Source: Diospyros lotus (taxonomy: Eukaryota; Streptophyta; Magnoliopsida; Ericales; Ebenaceae). Taken from it: a DNA stretch of 64,000 nucleotides. The DNA lies in the NCBI RefSeq assembly GCF_014633365.1, contig NC_068352.1:30847310-30911309 (forward strand), written 5' to 3'. Position 1 is the stretch's first letter, and every line of letters begins with the position of its first letter. A model generated the notes under the pieces. That model saw only the letters and a program-made list of their open reading frames with translations. It did not search any database and had not been told where the DNA came from. Shown in pieces: positions 12,116 through 22,448 of this stretch. The translations under genes and the position numbers were made by a program.

Positions 12116-13251
12116 TCTATATAATAAAACAGAACAATTTTTGAATTGTCTCAAATAAATATACATTTTGATGGTTGAGATCAATTTCTCATACATTGAT
12201 GGTTGAGATTAAAATTTTTGCCGCCCATTCACTCCTGTGTCTCTCTCTCTCTTCACTCTTAGGGCTCAAGGGTCGCCGATCGCCACTGGTTGGAGACTCC
12301 AATTTTTTTTAAATTTTTTAAAATTTAAATTTCAAAAAATAAATTATAATTTTTTTAATTTCTATATATCAATACTTAATTTTATTTAAAATTTTTGTAA
12401 TTTTTTTATATCAAGGTCAGGGACTCTTTTTCAATTCTTTTAAATTTTGAATTTTTTTAGAAATTAATTTTTAATGCATTTAAATATCAACGGTGTAAGT
12501 TTTTAAATTTTTTTGAAATATCATGTAAATTTTAAATAGAAAAACACCAACAGTGTAAGTATTAATTTATAAATATCTATTTTTTAAATCATTGATGATC
12601 GAAAATTATTTTTAGTGTAAAATTTTATTCATATAATAATGATATCAAAGTAAGAAATTTAATTAAAAATTTAATATTTGTATCTTTAGGTATTGAATTT
12701 TTTTATACTTAAAGAAATATGAAATTAGTTAATCTATTATATTGAGTTACTTAAAGATGTAAAAATTTAAAAAAAATATTTATTTTTTTAATTTTAATTT
12801 TATTTTATTAATTTTATTTTTTATTTTAGGCACAATAATTTTTTTAATTAAAATAATATAAAAATAAAAAATTTCCCAACTACGCATGATCAAGGAACCC
12901 AAGATTTGAGAACACAAAGATTCCTGATCACTCACGGTCAGCAACTCAAGGTTCTTTAACCTCGAATCAAGGATCCCCCTCCCCATTGATAGCCGCGGCC
13001 ATGGCAGCAGACAACAGTTGGTATGCATTGTTTGATATTTAATTTTTAATTTAATTTATTTAGATCGTAGAACATTACTTTATTATATAGATTTAGTATT
13101 TTTTTATTATAAAATATTAACAAGAATACAATAATTTTAATTTCTGTTTTTTGTTTAGTGTTTGTATTTTTTTTTGTAATATTAATGAACATTATTATAT
13201 TTTAATTTTAATATTATTTATACCGTGAGTTTAGACACGGATATACACTAG
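12116..13251 (+). mobile_element. 1.1-kb non-autonomous Helitron
   Basis: The 5' end is TCTATATAATAAAACAG at 12116. The 3' end is a hairpin (CCGTG...CACGG at 13223-13240) followed by CTAG at 13248-13251. It sits between A (12115) and T (13252), the known Helitron target, with no target duplication. The joined flanks match an uninterrupted relative at 13503-13545 ('acacatatctatatacataa' continuing 'tcaaataacacac'), which is an empty site. There is no Rep/helicase gene inside. A short GC-rich CT tract and gene-like snippet at 12235-12300 and another at 12895-13015 may be captured fragments. Confidence 0.9.
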
Positions 13252-13860
13252 TAATCAAATAACACACATAATCAAATAAACAAAATCAAATATATATTAA
13301 CACACCCGTGCACATGTATATCTATATAATACACTAAATTAATAATTTTAAAATATCAAATGAATAATCAAATACACAATTAGATATACACATACACATA
13401 ATCAAATACACTAAATTAACACACATATCTATATACATAAACTAAACTAAATTAAATTAACACTAAATGAATTTACACTAAACTAAATTAACACACTAAA
13501 TTAACACACATATCTATATACATAATCAAATAACACACATAATCAAATATACATTAACACATACGGGGGCGCACGTATATCTATATAATATACTAAATTA
13601 ATAATTTCAAAATATCAAATATACAAAAAACATAAAACACTATAAAAAATACACAAAATAATAGGATACACATAATAAAATGTATATAATGAATAATCAA
13701 ATACACAATTAGATACACACATAAACATAATCAAATACACTAAATTAACACACATATCTTTATACATAAACTAAACTAAATTAAATTAACACTAAATTAA
13801 TTTACACTAAACTAAATTAAATTAACACCAAATACAGAAATGAAGCAAACACACATGTAA
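13252..13860. repeat. Imperfect direct repeats, AT-rich
   Basis: Blocks such as 'ctatataata(c/t)actaaattaataattt', 'caaatacacaattagata' and 'aaactaaactaaattaaatt' occur in the same order in 13315-13500 and in 13580-13815. The unit includes the Helitron empty site at 13503-13545. Confidence 0.8.
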
Positions 13861-13861
13861 A

Positions 13862-13863
<2 letters not shown>

Positions 13864-13910
<47 letters not shown>

Positions 13911-13911
13911 G
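13864..13911. repeat. (TA)n-ACAC-(AG)n compound microsatellite
   Basis: A TA run to about 13891, then ACAC, then an AG run. It gives rise to spurious YIYIYI/SLSL frames. Confidence 0.9.
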
Positions 13912-14610
13912 ACCTTTTGGAAATGGGCAGCGGCGGTGTGGCGGGGGGCGACGGTGGTGTGCAGCAGGGACGCGACGAGCGATGCAGAAGCGGCGACGAT
14001 GGCGTGGGTGGGTTATACAGTTGTTATCATCCACACAGCATTATACATGTATGTATGTGCACAGGTTAATTCCTTCTCTCTCTGGTTGAAGAAAATGAAA
14101 TCCAAAATCAATGTTCAACAGGTGTTATAGACGCTGCTAACGGCTAGCTATGCCTATGGTTGTAAGGGAGAATGAAATAAATGGAGACTTATTGGAGTTG
14201 AACATTGATTCCAGAACCAATAATCTCGCCGTCTTCGTCTTCGTTTTGCCCCCAGATTGCTTGCTTGCTTCTATAACTATTTATATATATAAATATAAAA
14301 GCTCCAATTCCTCTGAATATATGCTTCCGAATGCACGCTAGCTACATCTATATATCTATAAAACCTCCAAATCTTATGGCTGATTATATATCCGCGAGAG
14401 TCTGCGATTAAAACAGCAAGACTACTGGCCACCACCCGAGACGCTCGGGATCAACAGAAACCAAAGAGAGAGAGAGAGGGAGAAGGGTAATGCAGAGAAG
14501 GGAGAAGAGGGAAAGAGCAGGGGGGGAGGGTTTTACGAGGGGGAAGGGAAAGGAGGGGTTTACGGGGGGGAGTGAAAGAGGCGGGGAGTTCCCTGCCTAT
14601 TTCATTAATA
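13912..14610. other. GC-rich island inside the non-autonomous CACTA
   Basis: 13915-14015 is strongly GC-rich (ggcagcggcggtgtggcgg...), and 14390-14600 holds GA-rich and G-rich runs. It contrasts sharply with the AT-rich element around it. Short frames at 13936-14130 and 14150-14341 do not resemble a protein I recognise. This may be a captured host gene fragment, as happens in CACTA elements; that is inference. Confidence 0.4.
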
Positions 14611-16439
14611 AATTTTATTTATTAATAATTTTTATATATAAATTTATGTAATATTAAAATTATTAAAATAATAATAAAAATTATTAAAATTATGATAATT
14701 ATTAAATAATTTTATTAATAATTTATTATAATCATTTAAAATATCATAATAAAATAATTTAAATCATTGTATTTTAAATTAATATTAATTTAAAAAATAC
14801 TTATATTATAAATCTAATAATTATAATAAATTAATTTGATATGTTATAAATACTATTTTAATAAAAAATTTATAAAAGATAAAAAAAATTCAAAAATATT
14901 GTAACAATATTCTTTATATATTTTGAATGTTGAGTAGTCTTTAATTTTTTAAAGAAGAAAATTTTTGATTATTTTCTCTTTCATATATAAAGAGTTTCCC
15001 TCATTATTAGGGGTACGTAAACAATCGGTTCAATTATTAAATTAATTAAAAATTAATAAATTGAATTGAGAAATTAAACTAAATTGACTTGACCGATTAA
15101 ACCAAATAAATTAAATTAACTAACAATAGAAAAAACTAAATATAGACTACATAAACTAAACAGATTCAATAAACCAAACAAACATATAAAAAAATTAATT
15201 AAAATTGAATTAACCGATAAACCAAATAAGCTAAAAAATCGAACAAGCTGAAAAATTGTGTGATAGGCCAAAAACGACATCATTTTATTACCATAAAAAA
15301 ATTATTGTCTTAAAATCCAATCGATTAGATTATTTTTAACTAAAAAATATAATTGAAAACAAAAAACTAATTTTTTTTAAAAACATTAATTGAATAGAAG
15401 CAAATTTAAAAAAAATGATAATTCTTATTAATTTGATTCAATTAATTTGATTATATCGAATTTTAATTAATTTGATTCAATAAAGTAGTAAAAACCAAAA
15501 ATAAAATTAGAAATTAAAAAATAATACATTTTAAAAACTAACGATATATTGTCATACAAACAAAGAGGTTATATCGAATTTTAATTAATTTGATTCAATA
15601 AAGTAGTAAACAACAAAAATAAAATTAAAAATTTTAAAAATCATAAATATTTAAAACTAACGATATACTGTCATACAAAGAAAAAAGTGAAATGATGATC
15701 AACAAAACAACAAAGATATAATATTTAATAACATGAGGTAATTTGTTGCGACACCAACTAATGGTGCGAGGAAAAAGATAATGGTGATAACGACAAGTGA
15801 TTGATAGTTGGTTGTTGACAAATAATAGTTAGTGGTTAACAAATACTGCCAAATAAGAGAGAGGGATATGGATTAGAATTTTTAAATTTATATAAAAATA
15901 TATTTATTTTTTTCTTGTTCAACATTAATATTTTATACATAACACTTAAACTTCAAAAATAAAAATTAACCCCCTATAGTTTTTTTCTAGTATAACTATT
16001 AAGGGAGAAAACCATTATTCAATATCTTAGTCCGAAAACTATTTCGAACTTATCTTCATACTTACTTATCTTGCTCATTTTAACAAGCGCTACATAAATA
16101 TATTAAATAAATATTTTATTTTGTATTATTTATTGTGAATGACTTAATTATATATTTAATTGTTTTATTTTTATATAATTCTCCTAATTATAGAGAATAA
16201 GACATTGATAAGATAGCTTATAAACTCTTTTCTATATAATGTAATTCCTCGATATTGTTTTATTTTTATGCACATGAAATATATTAATTAATGTATTTGG
16301 AATTTAGTAATATTATGATTTTTAAATTTAATATATTTATCTAAATTTTTAATTTTTTTAATTAAATATACATTAATATATTTAATTTCTTATAGAATTT
16401 AATATTTATAAATTAATTAAATAAATAAATAAAAATTAA
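14611..16439. other. AT-rich interior of the nested CACTA
   Basis: No coding potential. It contains a 118-bp tandem duplication (described separately) and a 'ttaggggtacgtaaacaatc' phrase at 15008 that looks like a hAT-MITE end, for which I found no partner. Confidence 0.45.
15452..15690. repeat. 118-bp tandem duplication
   Basis: 'tatatcgaattttaattaat' at 15452 recurs at 15570, followed each time by 'caataaagtagtaaa' and later by 'actaacgatata(t/c)tgtcataca'. Confidence 0.85.
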
Positions 16440-16820
16440 GTTTAGCGACAGATTGAAAGTTCCGTAATCAGCGACGAACTCGTACAATTCGTCACTAAAT
16501 TTATTTATTTATTTATTTTTTGTTATTTGATTCCGAATTAAATTTTAATTTTTTATTTTTAAAATTTGCGACAAAAAAAAATTTCCGTCTCTATATTTCA
16601 AAAGCAAAAAAATTACAAATAAAATTTAATTTTTTAGCAATGGAAATAGTTTTGCATCGCTAAAAGTAGTGACATAATATTAAATCTGTTGCAAAATTTA
16701 ATTTATTATTTTTTATTTTAAACTTTATGAACGGAATTTATTTCCGTCTCTAATATTTGCGACAGAAGATAAATTCCATCGGTAAAATTAATGATAGAAA
16801 ATAAATTCCGTCTCTATCTA
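16440..16820. repeat. Diverged subterminal-type repeats
   Basis: Weak GCGAC(A/G)GA and TTCCGTC(T/G)C motifs in the middle of the nested element, far from either end. This suggests an internal rearrangement or an older terminal region pushed inwards. Confidence 0.6.
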
Positions 16821-17507
16821 AAAATTTATTTTTTAATTTTTTTATTATTAAAACTATTATTAAAATAAATTCTTGCCTCTTGAATTTATTTATTTTTAAT
16901 ATTTTAATTATATAAAAAATAATATAACTTATAAAAATAATATTAATAATTATTTAATTAATAAAAATAATGTATTTTAAATAAGATTTTATTATTAAAT
17001 AACTTAAATAAAATCTTACTGTAATTATCTAAAATGTGATAATAAAATAATTTAAATTATTATATTTTAAATTAATATTTATTTAAAAATTAATTTGATA
17101 TATTGAATTATTTATTAATAGTTTGTTATATTAAAAAATTAATTTTTCTATAAATAAAAATTATATTAAACAAAATCTACATAACATTTATAAATTTTTT
17201 GGGTAATTTTTGAGTTTCATAAAAAAATTTAAAAAATAAAAAATAAAAACATCCACGGAACTTAGGATTCTCAATTATAGAATAGAACAATACTAATGGC
17301 AGAACCCATCTGATCAACACAGCGAGTTTCAAATTGTTGAATTTCATCTATAAGTCAGAGACAAAATTAGATAGGACAAATGATAAAGAGATATATTTAT
17401 TTTTTTCTTGATCCACATTAATGTTTTGTACATAATATTTATATTAGATAGTGACATATAATATTGTTATCAAGTATAAGACACAATGTCGTTCATATAT
17501 TAGTCAT
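16821..17507. other. AT-rich spacer
   Basis: No gene or repeat boundary is visible. Confidence 0.4.
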
Positions 17508-17753
17508 GTTTGTTGCAGCTTGATTAAAGAAATTATAGTTTATAACTTAAAATAAGTTGTGAACTTATTTGTTGCAACTTCTCAGAAAGATGTAGAAGTT
17601 GGGGTACCCTATCTTTGAAAAAGCCAACTTCTACCCCTTCTAAAAGCTAGTAGAAGTTATAAGTTATAATTCTACAAATTAAAACAAATAATACATTACC
17701 ATTTTTTTTAAACTAGAAGTTAAAAATTACAGCTTTTAAGCTGCAAAAAAACA
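17508..17753. mobile_element. Small inverted-repeat MITE candidate
   Basis: The left end 'ttgcagcttgattaaag' and the right end 'cttttaagctgcaa' are imperfect inverted repeats, and the interior (aagttataa.../...ttataactt) is also palindromic. No target duplication was confirmed, so the family is unassigned. Confidence 0.4.
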
Positions 17754-18060
17754 AGCCCATTATGGTTTTTAAACCTTTTAGCTTAGCAAAAAATTCTCAT
17801 AGTTAATAAATATTACAAGCCCATTATTGTTTACATTTTGTACACAGTTAATAAATATTACAAATAATTAATTATTATACATTTAATTGATATAGTTAGA
17901 ATTTAGCAATGTTATGATTTTTAATATTAATATATTTATTTAAATTTTATAAATTAATTTTTTAATATTCATCTCATGGTTAAATGTATATTTAAATATT
18001 CATTCCAAATTTAAATATTTATAAATTAATTAAATAAAATAATTAAAAATTAAAAATTAA
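17754..18060. other. AT-rich spacer
   Basis: Includes a short duplicated phrase 'aataaatattacaa'. Nothing else is visible. Confidence 0.4.
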
Positions 18061-19480
18061 AGGTAGCGACAGAATATTGAATCCGTGGCTAAATCAGCGA
18101 CGGATTTGAATAATCCGTTGCTAATTTTAATTTTTTAATTTTTTTAATTTAAAATTTTATTTTAATTATTTAAACTAATATTAAAATTAATTTTTTCTTT
18201 TAAAATATTGCGACGGAAATTTTTTTCCGTCACTAAAAATAGCGATAGAAACATATTCCGTCTCTATATAAAAATTTAATTTTTATTTTTTTATTATTAT
18301 TAAAATTTAACGATGGAAAGTTATATCCGTTGCTATTTTTAGCGACGGAAATATTGTTCCGTCGCTAAATTTTAATAATAAAAAATTTAAATTTAAAATT
18401 TTATTTTAATTATTTAAACTAATATTAAAATTAATTTTTTCTTTTAAAATATTGCGATGGAAATTTTTTTCCGTCACTAAAAATAGCGACAGAAACATAT
18501 TCCGTCGCTATATAAAAATTTAATTTTTATTTTTTTATTATTCTTAAAATTTAACGAGGAAAAGTTATATCCGTTGCTATTTTTAGCGACGAAAATATTG
18601 TTCCGTCGCTAAATTTTAATAATAAAAAATTTAAATTTAAAATTTTATTTTAATTATTTAAACTAATATTAAAATTAATTTTTTCTTTTAAAATATTGCG
18701 ACGGAAATTTTTTTCCGTCGCTAAAAATAGCGACAGAAACAAATTCCGTCGCTATATAAAAATTTAATTTTAATTTTTTTATTATTATTAAAATTTAACG
18801 ACGGAAAGTTATATCCGTTGCTATTTTTAGCGACGGAAATATTGTTCCGTCGCAATATTTTAATAATAAAAAATTTAAATTTAAAATTTTATTTTAATTA
18901 TTTAAACTAATATTAAAATTAATTTTTTCTTCGTTAAAAATAGCGACAGAAACATATTCCGTCGCTATATAAAAATTTAATTTTTATTTTTTTATTATTA
19001 TTAAAATTTAACGAGGGAAAGTTATATCCGTTGCTATTTTTAGCGACGGAAATATTGTTCCGTCGCTAAATTTTAATAATAAAAAATTTAAATTTAAAAT
19101 TTTATTTTAATTATTTAAACTAATATTAAAATTAATTTTTTCTTTTAAAATATTGTGACGGAAATTTTTTTCCGTCACTAAAAATAGCGACAGAAACAAA
19201 TTCCATCGCTATATAAAAATTTAATTTAATTTTTATTATTATTATTAAAATTTAGCGACGAAAAATTATTTCCGTCGCTAAAATTAGCGACGGATTGTTT
19301 TTTTCGTCGCTAAAAAAATATTTTTTAATTTTTTTAATTTTTGTAGCAACGGAAAAATATTCCGTTGCTAATTCTAAAAAAAAAAAAAAAAATTAATCCA
19401 TGGCAAATCGGTCACTATTCCGTCGCAAAATAGCGACGGAAATGTCCGTCGCTAAAAATCCGTCACTAAATCCCGTTTTT
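18061..19480. repeat. 244-bp tandem array carrying subterminal palindromes, right end
   Basis: The anchor 'tttaattatttaaactaat' occurs at 18161, 18405, 18649, 18893 and 19106. The period is exactly 244 bp three times, then 213 bp where a unit has lost about 31 bp. Each unit holds several GCGACGGAA...TTCCGTCGC motifs. The last 220 bp return to simple palindromes and then the terminal repeat. Confidence 0.93.
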
Positions 19481-19489
19481 CTTGTAGTG

Positions 19490-21861
19490 TAATGTAGACT
19501 ATTAATGACTTCCTAGCCTATGGTATGCTATCAGGTTGGATGACTGTGGGCAAGTTAGCATGCTCATATTGCATGGAGAATTCAAAAGCATTCACGCTGA
19601 AGCATGGTCGAAAGACATCCTTTTTTGATTGTCATCGAATATTTTTACCCATGAATCACCCATTTCGAAGGAACCGAGGTGCTTTTGTTAAGAATAAGAT
19701 TGAGAAAGGTAGGCCCCCACCACGGTTGAGCGGTGATGGAATATGGGGTTGAGTTTGGGCATTGCCAGAAATAATTGAAACAGGTCCAATTCGCACTCAA
19801 GGCTACGGGGTAGACCACAATTGGACAAGGAAAAGTATTTTTTGGGAGTTGCCATATTGGAAAACAAATCTCATTCGCCATAATTTGGATGTAATGCATA
19901 TTGAAAAGAACGTATTTGATAATGTTTTTAACACCGTGATGGATGTGAAGGGCAAAACAAAGGACAACATTAAGGCTATGATGGACATAAAAGAGTATTG
20001 TCGACGTAGAGAACTTGAGTTAGTGGCACAAGGTAATGGCAAGTACTTAAAGCCAAAGGCTCGGTATGCACTCAATGTAGAACAAATGAGAGTAGTGTGC
20101 GAATGGGTATGTGAATTAAAACTTCCTGATGGATATGCATCTGATTTGGGTCATTGTGTAGACACGCGAGAAGCAAAGTTGCATGGCATGAAAAGCCATG
20201 ATTGTCATGTTTTCATGGAACGCCTCCTCCCAATTGCACTAAGAGCACTTCCAGACCCTATATGGAAGCCTCTAGCAGAGTTGAGTCAATTCTTTAGGGA
20301 ATTATGTTCTTCAAGTCTAAGAGTAGATAAGCTAAAAATAATGGAGGAAAATATTAAGGTAATCATTTGCAAGATGGAGCAAATTTTTCCACTTGGGTTC
20401 TTTAACTCAATGGAGCACTTGCCTATACATTTAGCTTATGAGGCACGTGTTGGCGGCCCAGTACACTATCGTTGGATATATCCATTTGAGAGGTAATTAT
20501 AATTGAAACATTACACAATATCCTTTGTTATGTAACTTAGAAACTTGAGTTAATATATTTTTGTTACCCAATAGGTTTTTGCACATATTGAAGCGTAAAG
20601 TTAAAAATAAGGCACATGTGGAGGGCTCCATTTGCGAGGCATACATCACAGAGAAAACCTCCACTTTTTGTTCGCATTATTTTGGACCTGATGTACAATC
20701 AAGAATCAGACGAGGTCCACGGAATGATTATGGTGTTGACTTATGGCCAGATCAATCAACTTTTTCCATCTTCAATCAATCTGGTTAACCATCAGGTGCA
20801 TATAAAGATCGATTATTGGATGATCGAGAAATAGACCGTGCCACGTTGTATGTTCTTCTGAATTGTGATGAGGTCCAACCATACATTAAGTAAGTGATCA
20901 CTCATATCTTTAGTATTATCAACTTTAGGTTTCTTATTTGCATATATGATTAACATGGCCTATATAAACGCAGTTTATTTGTGGATTCTATTAAAGCAGA
21001 TGCACCACACATTACTGAAATCGATGTAGATAAGAGGATAGAGGTTGATTTCCCGAAATGGTTTAAGGAATACGTAAGTCTATCTTAAATTACGGAAATT
21101 ATTATTATGATAAATATACGAATTATGCCATGTACTTCATGTGCACAGGTGCATGATCCAACGAATGAGATTAATGATCAACAAATACGTGACATGTCAT
21201 GGGGGCCCTTGAGAATGGTGCGCACATGGCCTATGTACATCATAAATGGGTATAATTTTCACACAGATTCATGGAGTCAAGGCAAGTCAACAAGAAACAG
21301 CGGCGTTTGCACTAGAGGGTCAGTATACGGGCAACCCGAAGATGACTATTATGGTATACTTCAAGAGGTAATCCAATTAGAATACCCGGGATTACCAATC
21401 AAACAAGTGGTGCTATTTAATTGCACATGCTTCGACCCAACCCAGGACGTGGGACTCAAATACATGATCAATATGGAATAGTTGAGGTCCGAGCTAGCAG
21501 AAGGTATAATCGGTATGATCTTTTTATACTTGCCTCTCAAGCCCATCAGGTTTATTATGCTCTGTATCCATCTCGACAACGAAATTTGGTAGACTGGTGG
21601 GTGGTTATTCGAGCAAAGGCTAGGAGCATAGTTCACGCCCCAACTATCGAGAGACCAAGGGATGCATATCAGGCAGATGAGGAAACGCCAGTGCAGCCGA
21701 TTGGAAATGAACAACTCAACACCCTTAGAGATGAAGTTGGAGAATTTGAATGGGTGGATGAGCACTCATTTGATCAGAACCTTGTTGCGGGTGATGAGGA
21801 GGTAGATGCTGAAGAAGTCGAAGATGAGGATGAAGATGAGCAGTCAGACGACACAGAATAG
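19490..21861 (+). pseudogene. tnp2-type CACTA transposase, 3' part
   Basis: This continues the transposase of 9610-10897 after the nested CACTA. Core tnp2 motifs are TINDFLAYGMLSGW, a CXXC-like SYCME, and KHGRKTSFFDCHRIFLP. They run on through the HNLDVMHIEKNV region and the DUF4218-like segment (LPIALRALPDP, FFRELCSSSLRVDKL, FPLGFFNSMEHLPIHL). GT-AG introns follow at 20493-20574, 20890-20973 and 21074-21148, then a DUF4216-like region (DYYGILQEVIQLEYPG, DWWVVIRAKARS) and an acidic tail. Breaks independent of the insertion are in-frame stops at 19495 (TAG), 19750 (TGA) and 20786 (TAA), and a one-base frameshift near 21440-21450. The gene is therefore dead even without the insertion. The last stop is at 21859-21861. 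Confidence 0.92.
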
Positions 21862-22448
21862 CTACATAGGTGATAGTGAACAACTGCAATCTTATCCTTA
21901 CATTTAATCTGTTAGTTCAAAAACACAATTTGAAACACGAGTTCATGAATATAACATAAACCATTGATTTATATGATAAATCATATTTTATTTCGAAAGT
22001 ATTTAAAAGTTGTTATCACAATTGGTATGATCATTTTATAGATTAGAAAGTTTGATGTTGTGAGTTTCAATTTCAAACTATTAATATCTAAGTTATCAAT
22101 AATGTTATTTGTGAACTCCTGAGGCAGATTAGGTACTTGCATTGAAATATATATATATATATACATAATACTTTCTTATAATAATTTGCTGTCACTAGTT
22201 CTTCAATGTATATTTTGTAAATTTAAGAATATTTATAATAATTCATAAATCACATAGCCAACTAAACATACGCCAACTAACTATAATGTTATGATTATAT
22301 TTAAGTTATTGGTTCAAAAACACAATTTTAAAACAGGTTCATGAATATAACATAAACCATTTTGTACATGATAAATCATATTTTATTGTGAAAGTATTTA
22401 AAAGTTGTCATCACATGCCTACTAACTATTTTCTTTATATGACAGGAT
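21862..22448. other. Spacer between the two CACTA genes
   Basis: AT-rich, with no exon recognised. The phrase 'aaacacaattt(g/t)aaa' with 'gttcatgaatataacataaacca' occurs twice (about 21918 and 22317), a roughly 400-bp-apart direct repeat. It should contain the 3' end of tnp2 and the 5' region of the next gene. Confidence 0.45.

Larger units (their letters stand above)
10898..19489. mobile_element. 8.6-kb non-autonomous CACTA element nested in the tnp2 gene
   Basis: The left end CACTACAAGAA at 10898 and its complement TTCTTGTAGTG ending at 19489 are perfect over 11 bp, and similarity continues into GGGATTTAG(C/T)GACGGA. The target duplication is TAA (10895-10897 and 19490-19492). Removing the element and one TAA restores the tnp2 reading frame across the site. 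Both ends carry GCGACGGA/TCCGTCGC subterminal repeats. No transposase gene lies inside, so it must have been moved in trans. The interior holds a Helitron, a direct-repeat block, a GC-rich island and AT-rich filler. Confidence 0.95.

Noticed and set aside
21421..21861. Independent 146-codon gene starting at a Met
   Set aside because: It is the frameshifted C-terminal part of tnp2 (DWWVVIRAKARS and acidic tail). The Met is an accident of the shifted frame.
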